From: Streptomyces sp. MMG1533
GTDB taxonomy: Bacteria > Actinomycetota > Actinomycetes > Streptomycetales > Streptomycetaceae
Direction of reading: 5' to 3'
Assembly: GCF_001279775.1 (NCBI RefSeq)
Contig: NZ_LGDG01000027.1
Location: 1-17,269 of the forward strand
Length of the DNA: 17,269 nt
A program made the position numbers and the translations under genes. Below the pieces are notes generated by a model that was not told the DNA's origin, did no database searches, and saw only the letters and a program-made list of their open reading frames with translations. Below are positions 1 through 8,348 of this stretch, piece by piece (the first letter of the stretch is position 1; every line of letters starts with the position of its first letter).

Positions 1-3000
1 GAGGGGGTGGATGCAGGCGGTTCGGGTGAGAGCTCCGGTAGGGCCGGTGCGGGGGAGCCGGGTGCGGGTGGGCCGGGGGTGGTGGAGCCGGTTGAACGGG
101 CGGCCACGGCGGCTGAGTTCGCCCGCTTCGTCGAGGGGCCGGCCGCCGTCCTCGGGCTGGTCGGGGCGCCCGGCAGCGGCCGTACGACCGAACTCGCGGC
201 CCTTGCCGCCCGCCGCAACCGCGGCGCGGAACCGGCGCCCACATTGTGGCTGCGCGGCGCCGATCTGAGGGACGACGACGGCTCGGTGGCGGATGCGGCC
301 CGCCGGGCGCTGGTTCGGGCGGCGCGGATCGTCGCGGCGTCGGACGGCCGTGCCGGGGCGACCGAAGATGGCGCGGACGGCCGTGCCGGGGCGACCGAAG
401 ATGGCGCGGACGGCCGCGCCGAGGAGACCGAAGACGGCACCGGAGAAGAGGGCACAGCCATGCGGGGCCGTGGACAGGAGCGCCCGCACACCCTCCCGGC
501 CGACCTCGGCGACACCACCCCCGAACGCCTCGCCCACCTCGCCCACACCGCCGGCCGCCCCCTCCTGCTCCTCCTCGACGGCCCCGAGGAGATGCCGCCC
601 GTCCTGGCCCATCGCCTCGCCGAGTGGAACGACGGGACGGCGAAGTGGCTGCGGGAGACGGGGGCGCGGCTGGTGGTGGCATGTCGGGAGGAGTACTGGG
701 AGAGGGCGGGAGCACGGTTCCCGGCGGAGATGTTGCATCGAGCCACCTCGCCTCGCGGTGCCGGTCCGCATCCTTCAGCCCGTCCGGCGCTTGAGGACGA
801 GGCCGTCCGGGCCGAAGGGGGGTCCGGGGGCGCAGCCCCCGGGGACGGGAAGGGGAGGGGCGGCTCGGGCGGCTGCATCCGTCAGAGGCTCCGCCGCGGG
901 CCCCTGCGGCTCCCCCCGTGCGTCCACCTGGGCGACCTGCACGAGGACGAGGCCCGCCAAGCCCGCGCGCGGTACCGCATCCCCGAGGGCGTCCTCGACG
1001 GCCCCGACACCCGCCACCCCCTCACCCTCCGTCTCCTCTCGGAGATCCGCGCCGCCCACCCCGACGCGCCCGACACCCGCCTCGACCGCCACGACGTCTT
1101 CTCGGCCCACCTCGACCTGATGTGCCTGCGCATCGCCGTCCGCCTCGCCGCGGAGAACGGCCTCCGCGGCACCGCCGTACGCCGCCTCGCCGCCAAGGTC
1201 TCGGGCCAGGTCCACGAGGCCGCCCGCCGCAGCCTCGGCCCCGGACAGGGCGAGCTGGACCGGAAGTCGTTCGAGGCGGTGTTCCCGTGGGGGCAGGCGC
1301 CCGCACGGCTCGGCGGCGGCACCGGCTGGGCGTCCGCCGTACTCACCGAGGGACTCCTCGTCCCCGCCGGCACCGGCTACCGCTTCGCCCACGAGGAGCT
1401 CGCCGACTGGATCCAGGGCATGCACCTCGACCTGGACGAGGCGCTGAGCGCCCTGGTCCACCGCCGCACGGACCCGCACGGCGGGCGCCCCGTCCCCGTG
1501 CCGCACCACCGCATCGGCCCCGTCGTCCAGGCCCTGCTGCTCCTCGCCCGCCAGCACGGCACCCGTCAACTCGCCGCCCGCCTGGAGGAGTTGGTACACG
1601 CCCTCGACGCCGACCCGCACTCGTGGTGGGCAGCCCGCCTCCCCGCCGAGGTCCTGCTGCGCGTGCCCGACTCGACGCCGTACCTCCCCCTCCTCCGCCT
1701 GCTCACCGACCGAATGGTGGCCTGGCGGCAGCAGGAGCGCCCCGTGCCCGCCGAGTTCGGGCCGGACTTCTGGACGTCCCTGCCACTCCCGCAGGACACT
1801 CGCTTCGACCTGCTGCGCCGCCTCGTCCTCGCCGACGGCCCGCCGCACGAGACCGACGGCCCGCGGTTCCTGGACGCCGCAGCCCGGCTGCTCACCGCCG
1901 ACCCCATCGCCGTACAACCGCACCTCACCCGCTGGTTCGACGACGAGCGACCGTTGCCCGCCACCCCGCACGCGACGGTGGCAAAGGCTGCGCAGGCGCT
2001 GTTGTACACGCACCGGAACCGGGCCCTGGACGACCTGACGGAGGTGCTCGTCGACAGCGCGCACGGCAGGGCCGACGAGCTGCTCGGCGTACTCGCCGAG
2101 GACGAGCCGTCGGCCGTGTGCCGGGCCGTGGACCGGTGGGCGCACGACGAGCGGCCCGCGCGACGGGTCGCGGCCGTGGCCTACGGACTGCACGCCGCTC
2201 CGCACGTGCGCACCGAGGCCGACCGCGAACTGCTGCGCTATGCCGCCCTCGCCCTGCTCGCCCGCCCCGCCGACGGCACCCTGCACGGCGGCGCGCTCGC
2301 CCTGCTCGTCCGGGATCCGCACACCAGGGCCCGCCATCTCCCGCAGGCGCTCGGGCGCTTCGCGGCCGGGGACCCGCAACTGCCGCCGAGCGCCCTGGTG
2401 CCCGCCCTGGCGACCCACCCGGACCAGGTTCTCGACGCCTTCCGGGCCCGCCTTCGGCGCCCGGCCGCCGGGGCGGCGCTGCGCACGCTCGCCGACGTCA
2501 CCACGCCCGCTCTGGCCCGCAGGGTCGCCGCCCTGGTACGGGAGGTGGTGGAGCGGCGCCCGGAGACGGCCGTGGACGTGGCGGCGTACGTGGACCGGCG
2601 GCTGGATCACGGCCCCACCGCCCGGGCGGTCCTGCTGCCGCTGGTCGGCGGCCTGCTGGACGGCGGCCCCGAGCAGGTGCGGGCGGCCCTCGCGGCCGTA
2701 CTCGCCGCCCCCGGAACATCCGCCTCCCTCTCCCTGCGCCAGGAACTCCTCGAACTCCTCCTGACCCGCGAACACGACCCGTCCGTCCTGATGGCCGTAC
2801 TGCACGCGGCAGCCTCGCGCGGCGGCGACGACCCCCTCGTCGCCCGCGGCCTGGTCCACCGCACGGGCCTCCTCCTGGTCCGCACCCCGGAGGGCGCGAC
2901 CAGCTTCGACCGCGGCCTCGTCGACCTCGGTCGGCACGTCCCCGGTTTCGCCGCGCTGGTGGCCGGCTGGCTGACCGACACCCCGGAGGAATGGGCGGCC

Positions 3001-3063
3001 GTGGTGGGGCCGAGCGCCCGCAGGATGATCGAGAACCTGGCGGGCGTACGGGTGCCCGCCTGA
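1..3063 (+). CDS. Large P-loop (STAND-like) NTPase with helical C-terminal region, 5'-partial
   Basis: The frame is open to the left edge. The first start seen is GTG at 7, but the only purine-rich stretch abuts it with no spacing and the first ~25 residues are a Gly-rich linker, so the protein probably begins upstream. Numbered from GTG 7 (1018 aa): a Walker A-like GAPGSGRT at 53-60 with Arg in place of the usual Lys, a Walker B-like PLLLLLD ending at D191, then CREEYW at 226-231. Residues ~310-1018 are Ala/Leu/Arg-rich and look like stacked helices (HEAT-like), as in STAND-type NTPases. Residues 113-145 are an 11-aa tandem repeat, and about 245-303 is low-complexity sequence translated from a dispersed DNA repeat. 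No membrane segment is visible. Related actinomycete proteins often carry an N-terminal trypsin-like domain; whether this one does lies outside the window. Substrate and role are unknown. It reads toward ribF with a 129-bp gap. Confidence 0.83.
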   Translation, partial: EGVDAGGSGESSGRAGAGEPGAGGPGVVEPVERAATAAEFARFVEGPAAVLGLVGAPGSGRTTELAALAARRNRGAEPAPTLWLRGADLRDDDGSVADAARRALVRAARIVAASDGRAGATEDGADGRAGATEDGADGRAEETEDGTGEEGTAMRGRGQERPHTLPADLGDTTPERLAHLAHTAGRPLLLLLDGPEEMPPVLAHRLAEWNDGTAKWLRETGARLVVACREEYWERAGARFPAEMLHRATSPRGAGPHPSARPALEDEAVRAEGGSGGAAPGDGKGRGGSGGCIRQRLRRGPLRLPPCVHLGDLHEDEARQARARYRIPEGVLDGPDTRHPLTLRLLSEIRAAHPDAPDTRLDRHDVFSAHLDLMCLRIAVRLAAENGLRGTAVRRLAAKVSGQVHEAARRSLGPGQGELDRKSFEAVFPWGQAPARLGGGTGWASAVLTEGLLVPAGTGYRFAHEELADWIQGMHLDLDEALSALVHRRTDPHGGRPVPVPHHRIGPVVQALLLLARQHGTRQLAARLEELVHALDADPHSWWAARLPAEVLLRVPDSTPYLPLLRLLTDRMVAWRQQERPVPAEFGPDFWTSLPLPQDTRFDLLRRLVLADGPPHETDGPRFLDAAARLLTADPIAVQPHLTRWFDDERPLPATPHATVAKAAQALLYTHRNRALDDLTEVLVDSAHGRADELLGVLAEDEPSAVCRAVDRWAHDERPARRVAAVAYGLHAAPHVRTEADRELLRYAALALLARPADGTLHGGALALLVRDPHTRARHLPQALGRFAAGDPQLPPSALVPALATHPDQVLDAFRARLRRPAAGAALRTLADVTTPALARRVAALVREVVERRPETAVDVAAYVDRRLDHGPTARAVLLPLVGGLLDGGPEQVRAALAAVLAAPGTSASLSLRQELLELLLTREHDPSVLMAVLHAAASRGGDDPLVARGLVHRTGLLLVRTPEGATSFDRGLVDLGRHVPGFAALVAGWLTDTPEEWAAVVGPSARRMIENLAGVRVPA
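343..441 (+). repeat. Three 33-bp tandem repeats inside the NTPase gene
   Basis: The first two copies (343-375 and 376-408) encode DGRAGATEDGA and look identical. The third (409-441) is diverged and encodes DGRAEETEDGT. The unit is a multiple of three, so copy-number change would keep the frame. It sits in the acidic linker between the Walker A and Walker B regions. Confidence 0.9.
774..866 (+). repeat. Streptomyces intergenic-type hairpin repeat embedded in frame in a CDS
   Basis: The stretch has the layout of a dispersed repeat commonly seen between Streptomyces genes: a TCAGCCCGTCCGGCG start (775), TTGAGGACGAG (791), a small hairpin GGCC-GTCCG-GGCC (801-813), an AAGGGGGGTCC run, a strong stem GGGGGC (826-831) / GCCCCC (835-840) with loop GCA extended by CC/GG, then GGGACGGGAAGGGGAGGGG. 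It translates without a stop as a Gly/Ala/Arg-rich segment that interrupts the otherwise regular protein. Element identity is from memory of the family; the hairpins are read directly. Confidence 0.68.
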
Positions 3064-3091
3064 CGCGTGTCCGTGCCCCGGGTCACAGCGC

Positions 3092-3125
3092 CCATGCCGA
3101 TGCGGACCGGAAGCACCCGGCATGG
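3092..3125. promoter_or_regulatory. Inverted repeat in the NTPase-ribF gap
   Basis: CCATGCCG (3092-3099) and CGGCATGG (3118-3125) are perfect 8-bp arms separated by 18 bases. There is no T-run after the second arm, so it is a weak terminator at best. It could be an operator or a leader structure for ribF. No convincing -35/-10 pair was found in the gap. Confidence 0.3.
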
Positions 3126-3192
3126 CACCCTTAGACCTGCGTAAGAGACAACCACGGACACGGGTTCGACGAGGCGACGAGGAGCAGTCACA

Positions 3193-4149
3193 GTGCAGCG
3201 CTGGCGTGGCTTGGAGGACATCCCCGAGGACTGGGGGCGCAGCGTCGTCACCATCGGTTCCTATGACGGGGTCCACCGCGGACACCAGCTGATCATCCGG
3301 CACGCCGTGGAACGCGCGCGTGAGCTGGGCGTCCCCGCCGTCGTCGTCACCTTCGACCCGCATCCCAGCGAGGTCGTCCGCCCCGGCAGCCACCCGCCGC
3401 TGCTCGCCCCGCACCACCGCCGCGCCGAGCTGATGGCCGAGCTGGGCGTGGACGCGGTCCTGATCCTTCCCTTCACGACGGAGTTCTCGAAGCTGTCCCC
3501 GGCCGACTTCGTCGTCAAGGTCCTGGTCGACAAGCTGCATGCCAGGGCGGTCGTCGAGGGCCCCAACTTCCGCTTCGGCCACAAGGCCGCCGGGAACGTG
3601 GACTTCCTCGCCGAGCAGGGCAAGGTGTACGACTTCGAGGTCGAGGTCGTCGACCTGTACGTGTCCGGCACGGCGGGCGGCGGCGAGCCGTTCTCCTCGA
3701 CCCTGACCCGGCGCCTGGTCGGCGAGGGGGACGTCGAGGGCGCCGCCGAGATCCTGGGCCGCCCGCACCGAGTGGAGGGCGTGGTCGTCCGCGGTGCCCA
3801 GCGCGGCCGCGAGCTCGGCTTCCCGACCGCCAATGTCGAGACCCTCCCGCACACGGCCATCCCCGCCGACGGCGTCTACGCCGGCTGGCTGCACACCCAG
3901 GGCGAGGCCATGCCGGCTGCGATCTCCGTCGGCACCAACCCGCAGTTCGACGGCACCGAGCGCACGGTGGAGGCGTACGCCATCGACCGCGTCGGCCTCG
4001 ATCTCTACGGCCTGCACGTCGCCGTCGACTTCCTGGCGTTCGTCCGAGGTCAGGCGAAGTTCGACACGCTGGACGCGCTGCTGGAGCAGATGGCGGAGGA
4101 CGTGAAGCGGTGCCGAGAGCTGATCGGGGCGGCGGAGGCCACCGAGTAA
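3193..4149 (+). CDS. ribF: Bifunctional riboflavin kinase / FAD synthetase
   Basis: RibF phosphorylates riboflavin to FMN and then adenylylates FMN to FAD, in the cytoplasm. The 318-aa length is normal for the family. The N-terminal FMN adenylyltransferase domain shows GSYDGVHRGH at 22-31 (the HxGH nucleotidyltransferase motif, H28 and H31) and the conserved GPNFRFGHKAAGN. The C-terminal riboflavin kinase domain shows RGRELGFPTANVE with the PTAN motif at 211-214, then SVGTNPQFDGTERTVEAY. The start is GTG at 3193, with GGAG at 3180-3183 as ribosome binding site. In Streptomyces ribF commonly lies near the truB/rbfA translation genes and close to the ESX locus, which fits here. It ends 19 bases before a strong terminator hairpin. 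Confidence 0.97.
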   Translation: MQRWRGLEDIPEDWGRSVVTIGSYDGVHRGHQLIIRHAVERARELGVPAVVVTFDPHPSEVVRPGSHPPLLAPHHRRAELMAELGVDAVLILPFTTEFSKLSPADFVVKVLVDKLHARAVVEGPNFRFGHKAAGNVDFLAEQGKVYDFEVEVVDLYVSGTAGGGEPFSSTLTRRLVGEGDVEGAAEILGRPHRVEGVVVRGAQRGRELGFPTANVETLPHTAIPADGVYAGWLHTQGEAMPAAISVGTNPQFDGTERTVEAYAIDRVGLDLYGLHVAVDFLAFVRGQAKFDTLDALLEQMAEDVKRCRELIGAAEATE

Positions 4150-4166
4150 AAGCTGACACGACGCCG

Positions 4167-4204
4167 AAGGGCGGCCGGTGCCTCTCGGGCACCGGCCGCC
4201 CTTT
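4167..4204. terminator. Bidirectional intrinsic terminator between convergent genes
   Basis: GGGCGGCCGGTGCC (4169-4182) pairs perfectly with GGCACCGGCCGCCC (4188-4201) over a 5-base loop. AA at 4167-4168 and TT at 4202-4203 extend the stem to 16 bp. Short T and A tails flank it on either strand, and it lies between the stop of ribF and the stop of the convergent ATPase gene, so it can serve both. Confidence 0.92.
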
Positions 4205-4213
4205 CGTGTGTGC

Positions 4214-7200
4214 CTACTGCTGCGGGGGCTGCGGGGGCGGGGCCTGCCCGCCCGGCTGTCCCGGCTGTCCCGGCTGGGGATAGCCGTAGCCCTGCTGCTG
4301 CGGATAGGGCTGCTGCCCGGACTGCGGGTACGGCTGGCCCGGCTGACCGGGCGCGACGGGCGGTTGTCCCGGCTGACCCGGCTGGGCGTAGGGGGGCTGG
4401 CCCTGGGGGTACTGCTGGCCGGGGTGGGGCTGCTGCGGGTACGGGCCGGGCTGGCCCGGAACCTGGCCGGGGTACGGCTGGGCCGGTGCCTGCTGTCCCG
4501 GCATCGGCGGGGCCGCCACCGGGGGCGGGTTGCCGTTGGCCGTCCACAGGCCGTGCATCTGCTGATGGCGTACGAAGTCCTCGGCGACCATCGCCGCGAG
4601 GTTGAAGTACGCCTCGCGCACCTTCGGCCGCATCATGTCGAGGTCCACCTCGGCACCGGCGGAGAGATGCTCGTCGAAGGGGACGACGACAACCCCGCGG
4701 CACCGCGTCTCGAAGTGGCCGACGATGTCCTCGACCTTGATCATCTTGCCGGTCTCGCGGACACCCGAGATGACGGTGATGGACCGCGAGACGAGGTCGG
4801 CGTACCCGTGCGCGGACAGCCAGTCCAGCGTCGTGCTGGCGCTGCTCGCACCGTCCACGGACGGCGTCGAGATGATGATGAGCTGGTCGGCGAGGTCGAG
4901 CACGCCGCGCATGGCGCTGTAGAGCAGACCGGTACCGGAGTCGGTGAGGATGACCGGGTACTGGTTGCCGAGCACGTCGATCGCGCGCCGGTAGTCCTCG
5001 TCGTTGAAGGTGGTCGACACGGCCGGGTCGACGTCGTTGGCGATGATCTCCAGGCCGGACGGGGCCTGGGAGGTGAACCGCCGGATGTCCATGTACGAGT
5101 TGAGGTACGGGATCGCCTGGACGAGGTCACGGATGGTGGCCCCGGTCTCGCGGCGCACGCGGCGGCCGAGGGTGCCGGCGTCCGGGTTGGCGTCGATCGC
5201 GAGGATCTTGTCCTGCCGCTCGGTGGCGAGCGTGGAGCCCAGCGCGGTGGTCGTGGTCGTCTTGCCGACGCCGCCCTTGAGGCTGATCACGGCGATCCGG
5301 TAGCAGGACAGCACGGGGGTGCGGATGAGCTCCAGCTTCCGCTGCCGCTCCGCCTCTTCCTTCTTCCCACCGATCTTGAACTTGCCGCCGGCCGCCGGGC
5401 GACTGCTCTTCGCCTTCTGCTTCTTGCTGTTGAGAAGGCGGTCGGAGGACAGCTCCACGGCCGCGGTGTAACCGAGGGGTGCGGCACCGGGGTTGGCTTG
5501 CTGCCGCTGGTCGTGCTGGACGGCCTGGGGCCAGGCGGCACCGGTACGGGGGTCGACGGGCGGCTGGGGGTGCTGCGGCTGCTGGGGGTACTGCGGGGAC
5601 TGCGGGGACTGGCCGTCGGGCTGCTGCTGCGGGGCTCCCGGGTGGGGTTGTGCGGGGGGCGCCGGCTGTCCGGGGTGTCCCTGCTGCGCGGGGGGCTGCG
5701 GGAAGCCGTATCCGCCGGGCTGGGCGTTCGGTGCCGGTGCCTGAGGGGCGGGGTTGCCGGGCTGGGGGAAGCCGTACCCGCCTTGGGCGTTGGGCGCGGG
5801 GGGCTGCGGGAAGCCGTACCCGCCCTGGGCGTTGGGTGCCGGTGGCTGCGGGAAGCCGTACCCACCCTGCGCGGCAGGCGGCTGCTGGGCCGGAGCGCCG
5901 GGGTGCGGGAAGCCGTAGCCGGGCTGCGGTGAGGCCGGCGGGGCTTCCGGGCTCGGCGGCGTCGGCGCGGCGGGCGGGTTCCAGGCGGTCGGCGCGGGCT
6001 GCGGCGCCTGCGGCTGGAAGGGCTGCTGCTGCGCAGGCTGCGCGGGCGCCGCCGGGTGCGGCTGCTGCTGCGCGGGCCACTGCGGAGCAGCCGTGGGAGC
6101 AGCAGGCTGGTACGACGGCGGCAGCGGCGGCACCCCGCTCTGCGGCGCCGGCGGGGGAGTCCAGGCGGACGGTGCACCCTGCGGAGCGGCATCGGGGCGC
6201 GGTGCGTCGGGGGCGGGTGCGGGCTCGGCGCCCTGAGCCGAGGTGCCCTCGGCGTCGCTGTCCGCCGTGGCGGCGTCGTCGGACACGGCGGACGGAGCCT
6301 CCGCGCTCTCGCCGCTTTCCCCGTCCTGCGAGGAGTCGCCGGAGAAGCCGTCGGAGAAGTCGTCGGGGGTGCCCACGCCATCATCCGCACCGGTACCGGT
6401 ACTGGTACCGGCACTTGCATCGGCACCGGCCGAGTCCGCGGTCGTACCGTCGGAATCACCGTCGCCGTCGCCGGACTGCACCGAAGCGCCGACCGACGCG
6501 CCGACCGACGCGCCAGCCGAGGTCTCCTCGGCGGAACTGTCGCCCTCGGCCTCGGCCTCGCTCTCCTCGGCAGGCTGCTGCGCGGCTCCGGCCTCGGCCT
6601 GCGTGCCGGCCGCGGCGGCGGCCAGCTCCGCGATCTCCTGCTTCAGGGAAGCGGCGGAGAACCGCATGGTGGCGCCGCTCTCCAGATCGCCGCCGCCGGC
6701 CTCGTCCGAGCCGAAAGCCGGGAAGGGCGAGGGGGAAGGGGAGGGGGAGGGGGAGGGCGCAGGCGGGGTCGCAGCCGGGGAGACCGGCGGCGCGGGGGAG
6801 ACCGGCGGACCAGGCGGCGCAATGGGAGCCTCGGGCGCGGCCGGAGCCCACTGTCCCTGTCCCTGTCCATGGCCAGGGACCTGCGCCTGCCCCTGTGGCT
6901 GCTGCAGCTCGAAGCTGCTGCTCGAGGGAGGCCCGGGCGGGGGCGTCGGCTCACCCGAAGGCGGCGCGGCCGGAGACGGCGTCGGAGCCGCCGGCGGGAA
7001 CGCGTTGTCCGTCGGCGGCGGAACGGCCGCAGGGGCACCGGAGGCCCCGCCTGCCGCGCCCTGTCCCGCTCCCGTGTCGCCCGAGTTCTGCGTGTACCAG
7101 GCGGGCGGCGCGTAGTCGATGGTGAACTCGCCCGTCATCTCGATGGCGGACTCGGCGTCGGGCTGGTCATCGTCGGGTGTGGCCCAGCCCCCGCGGATCC

Positions 7201-7219
7201 CGTCCCGATCGCTGCTCAC
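4214..7219 (-). CDS. EspI-like proline-rich MinD/ParA-type ATPase of the type VII locus
   Basis: This 1001-aa protein starts at GTG (7219) behind a near-perfect AGGAGG (7224-7229). Residues ~1-600 are low complexity, rich in Pro, Gln, Ala, Ser and acidic residues, with a conserved-looking start [18 protein letters not shown]. Residues ~635-890 are a SIMIBI-class ATPase: [10 protein letters not shown] at 648 onward carries both the signature Lys (K648) and the P-loop Lys (K653) of the deviant Walker A, followed by [15 protein letters not shown] and [10 protein letters not shown]. The last ~110 residues are a Pro/Gln/Gly tail. The architecture (Pro-rich N-terminus plus MinD-like ATPase in an ESX locus) matches mycobacterial EspI, which is reported to regulate ESX-1 in response to ATP level, but this protein is about 300 residues longer. 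A regulatory or positioning role is inferred. A plain ParA partition ATPase is less likely because no parB is adjacent. Confidence 0.9.
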   Translation of the reverse strand: MSSDRDGIRGGWATPDDDQPDAESAIEMTGEFTIDYAPPAWYTQNSGDTGAGQGAAGGASGAPAAVPPPTDNAFPPAAPTPSPAAPPSGEPTPPPGPPSSSSFELQQPQGQAQVPGHGQGQGQWAPAAPEAPIAPPGPPVSPAPPVSPAATPPAPSPSPSPSPSPFPAFGSDEAGGGDLESGATMRFSAASLKQEIAELAAAAAGTQAEAGAAQQPAEESEAEAEGDSSAEETSAGASVGASVGASVQSGDGDGDSDGTTADSAGADASAGTSTGTGADDGVGTPDDFSDGFSGDSSQDGESGESAEAPSAVSDDAATADSDAEGTSAQGAEPAPAPDAPRPDAAPQGAPSAWTPPPAPQSGVPPLPPSYQPAAPTAAPQWPAQQQPHPAAPAQPAQQQPFQPQAPQPAPTAWNPPAAPTPPSPEAPPASPQPGYGFPHPGAPAQQPPAAQGGYGFPQPPAPNAQGGYGFPQPPAPNAQGGYGFPQPGNPAPQAPAPNAQPGGYGFPQPPAQQGHPGQPAPPAQPHPGAPQQQPDGQSPQSPQYPQQPQHPQPPVDPRTGAAWPQAVQHDQRQQANPGAAPLGYTAAVELSSDRLLNSKKQKAKSSRPAAGGKFKIGGKKEEAERQRKLELIRTPVLSCYRIAVISLKGGVGKTTTTTALGSTLATERQDKILAIDANPDAGTLGRRVRRETGATIRDLVQAIPYLNSYMDIRRFTSQAPSGLEIIANDVDPAVSTTFNDEDYRRAIDVLGNQYPVILTDSGTGLLYSAMRGVLDLADQLIIISTPSVDGASSASTTLDWLSAHGYADLVSRSITVISGVRETGKMIKVEDIVGHFETRCRGVVVVPFDEHLSAGAEVDLDMMRPKVREAYFNLAAMVAEDFVRHQQMHGLWTANGNPPPVAAPPMPGQQAPAQPYPGQVPGQPGPYPQQPHPGQQYPQGQPPYAQPGQPGQPPVAPGQPGQPYPQSGQQPYPQQQGYGYPQPGQPGQPGGQAPPPQPPQQ
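5698..5925 (-). repeat. GYGFPQP repeat array in the EspI-like gene
   Basis: Five copies of the GYGFP(Q/H)P coding unit occur at about 5700, 5766, 5808, 5850 and 5907. The three central copies are exactly 42 bases apart and encode a 14-aa unit, [14 protein letters not shown]. The array forms part of the disordered N-terminal region. Confidence 0.88.
6486..6514 (-). repeat. 12-bp tandem repeat encoding GASV units
   Basis: GCGCCGACCGAC is present at 6486-6497 and 6498-6509 with a partial third copy to 6514. On the coding strand it gives the [12 protein letters not shown] stretch of the EspI-like protein. Confidence 0.8.
6729..6758 (-). repeat. 6-bp tandem repeat encoding a Pro-Ser run
   Basis: About five GAGGGG-like hexamers in a row encode [11 protein letters not shown] in the disordered region of the EspI-like ATPase. 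Changes in hexamer number would keep the frame. Confidence 0.8.
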
Positions 7220-7223
7220 AGTT

Positions 7224-7229
7224 CCTCCT
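7224..7229 (-). promoter_or_regulatory. Strong ribosome binding site fixing the start of the EspI-like gene
   Basis: Read on the minus strand the sequence is CAGGAGGAACT followed by GTG at 7219. The near-perfect Shine-Dalgarno match at ideal spacing supports the GTG over any internal start. Confidence 0.85.
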
Positions 7230-7320
7230 GGTGTGGTCGAGCACCCTCATGCCGTGCCGGGGCGACCATTACTTGTCGGCCTTAGTCGTTCGAGGTCGTC
7301 CGATGCACCGGCTCCCCCTG

Positions 7321-7361
7321 GGGCGCCGACGCCCGGTCAACGGGGTTCTGGCGTCGCGCCC
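7321..7361 (-). promoter_or_regulatory. Leader stem-loop upstream of the EspI-like gene
   Basis: GGGCGCCGACGCC (7321-7333) and GGCGTCGCGCCC (7350-7361) pair over 12 bp with one bulged base and a 16-base loop. On the minus strand it lies about 100 bases ahead of the start codon, just downstream of the candidate -10, so it would form near the 5' end of the transcript. Function is unknown. Confidence 0.42.
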
Positions 7362-7367
7362 GGTACC

Positions 7368-7373
7368 AGCCTA
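7368..7373 (-). promoter_or_regulatory. Candidate -10 element for the EspI-like gene
   Basis: The minus strand reads TAGGCT within ATTAGGCTGG, which fits the TAnnnT pattern of Streptomyces vegetative promoters. No good -35 lies 17-18 bases upstream, so this is only a suggestion. Confidence 0.25.
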
Positions 7374-7520
7374 ATCATCACGCGACCCACCTCGGCAGGC
7401 CCATCCATCCCTCATGGCCCGCATCCGGCATCACAACCGTCCCTGAAGTGGCGTACCCAGCGCCAATTCCAGCGAACAAACCGTCCGATAACGGATGTGA
7501 TGGCGTACGACAAAGCGGAA

Positions 7521-7535
7521 CATTCGTCCCGAATG
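7521..7535. promoter_or_regulatory. Inverted repeat after the 261-aa gene
   Basis: CATTCG (7521-7526) and CGAATG (7530-7535) form a perfect 6-bp inverted repeat with a TCC spacer, 28 bases past the stop codon of the leftward 261-aa gene. A related TCCG-ATAA-CGGA lies at 7484-7495. These could be weak termination hairpins or protein binding sites upstream of the ATPase gene. Confidence 0.35.
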
Positions 7536-7562
7536 GTCAATTCGCGTCAGGCGGCGGCTGAT

Positions 7563-8348
7563 TCAGTCCATCCTTCGAGGCATACCCAACAATCCGATCT
7601 CGGCGTCGGTGGGCTGCGTCAACACGTACTGCCGGTCGCCGTCGGTGCACCAGAGCGTGAGCCCGTCCGAGAGGCCGGGCAGCGCGTCCATCTCCGCCCG
7701 GGGCAACGCCATCGTACGGCCCAGTTCCGTGGCCTCGTCCGGCGAGATGCGCTGCACCCCGACGAGCCGTGCCTGTCTGAGCAGCCGCGGGGCCACCGGG
7801 CTGAGATACGGCAGCAGCGTCAGTACGGCCTGCCACGGCCCGGAAACGACCCGACCGCGCGGCGGGCGCATACCGCAGTCCCGCACCACCAGCACCGGCG
7901 TACCGGCCGAGGTGCCCTGCGGCGGCACCCGCCCGACGTCGTAGACGGCAAGGCCGTTCTGCCCGCCGCCCATCGCGTGCACCATCTGCATCCAGGCCTG
8001 CGGCCGCCCCGTCTCCACGGCCACACGCGCCCCCGTCGCCGCCGCTCTGAGCGCGATGACCTGGGCGGTCCACAGACCACCGATGAGGACGACGTCGTAC
8101 GGCGTCGGCCGGTTGAGCCCGAGCACCGCGGGCCGGCCGTCCGCGTCCACGCCGATGACCACGCCGTCGTCGCCGATGGGCAGCGTGAGCGCGTCCAGCT
8201 GCTCCACGGGCAAGGAATGCCGCGCGTGCCGCGGGCCGATCAGTCCGAGGCCGGTGCGCAGCAGATCACGCGCCCGCTGCGGGGCGGAGCGCTGGGGTTC
8301 GCCGCGGCCGGGGGCCGTCTGGCCCGCGCGCGTGGTCATCGCCGTCAC
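7563..8348 (-). CDS. Type VII locus protein of unknown function, coupled to eccE
   Basis: A 261-aa protein whose GTG start at 8348 overlaps the eccE stop as GTGA, a classic translational-coupling overlap; ATG at 8339 is an alternative start. I do not recognise a named domain. It is predicted soluble: a short basic, Gly/Pro-rich N-terminus, then an alternating strand/helix core with hydrophobic strands such as VVLIGG (86-91) and ARVAVE (107-112), and a helical segment around 165-200. There is no signal peptide or membrane segment. Coupling to eccE and position inside the ESX locus suggest an accessory component that works with EccE or the membrane complex; this is inference. It ends with TGA at 7563-7565. 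Confidence 0.85.
   Translation of the reverse strand: MTAMTTRAGQTAPGRGEPQRSAPQRARDLLRTGLGLIGPRHARHSLPVEQLDALTLPIGDDGVVIGVDADGRPAVLGLNRPTPYDVVLIGGLWTAQVIALRAAATGARVAVETGRPQAWMQMVHAMGGGQNGLAVYDVGRVPPQGTSAGTPVLVVRDCGMRPPRGRVVSGPWQAVLTLLPYLSPVAPRLLRQARLVGVQRISPDEATELGRTMALPRAEMDALPGLSDGLTLWCTDGDRQYVLTQPTDAEIGLLGMPRRMD

Larger units (their letters stand above)
7220..7562. other. 343-bp gene-free region upstream of the EspI-like gene
   Basis: No credible ORF is present; reading frames through it lack start signals and codon bias. It is visibly less GC-rich at 7440-7560. It contains an imperfect stem-loop (7321-7361), a candidate minus-strand -10 (7368-7373), and two short inverted repeats (7484-7495 and 7521-7535). 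It separates the eccE pair from the ATPase gene, so the latter probably has its own promoter here. Confidence 0.7.

Noticed and set aside
775..4017. A 1080-aa open frame on the minus strand opposite the NTPase and ribF
   Set aside because: It is a frame shadow typical of high-GC DNA: it covers two well-supported plus-strand genes including ribF with clear motifs, and its own translation shows no recognisable domain.
4178..5932. Long plus-strand frames opposite the EspI-like gene (also 5479-7125 and 6056-7285)
   Set aside because: They are antisense to the repeat-rich ATPase gene, are Arg/Gly-biased in the way shadows are, and lack a ribosome binding site.
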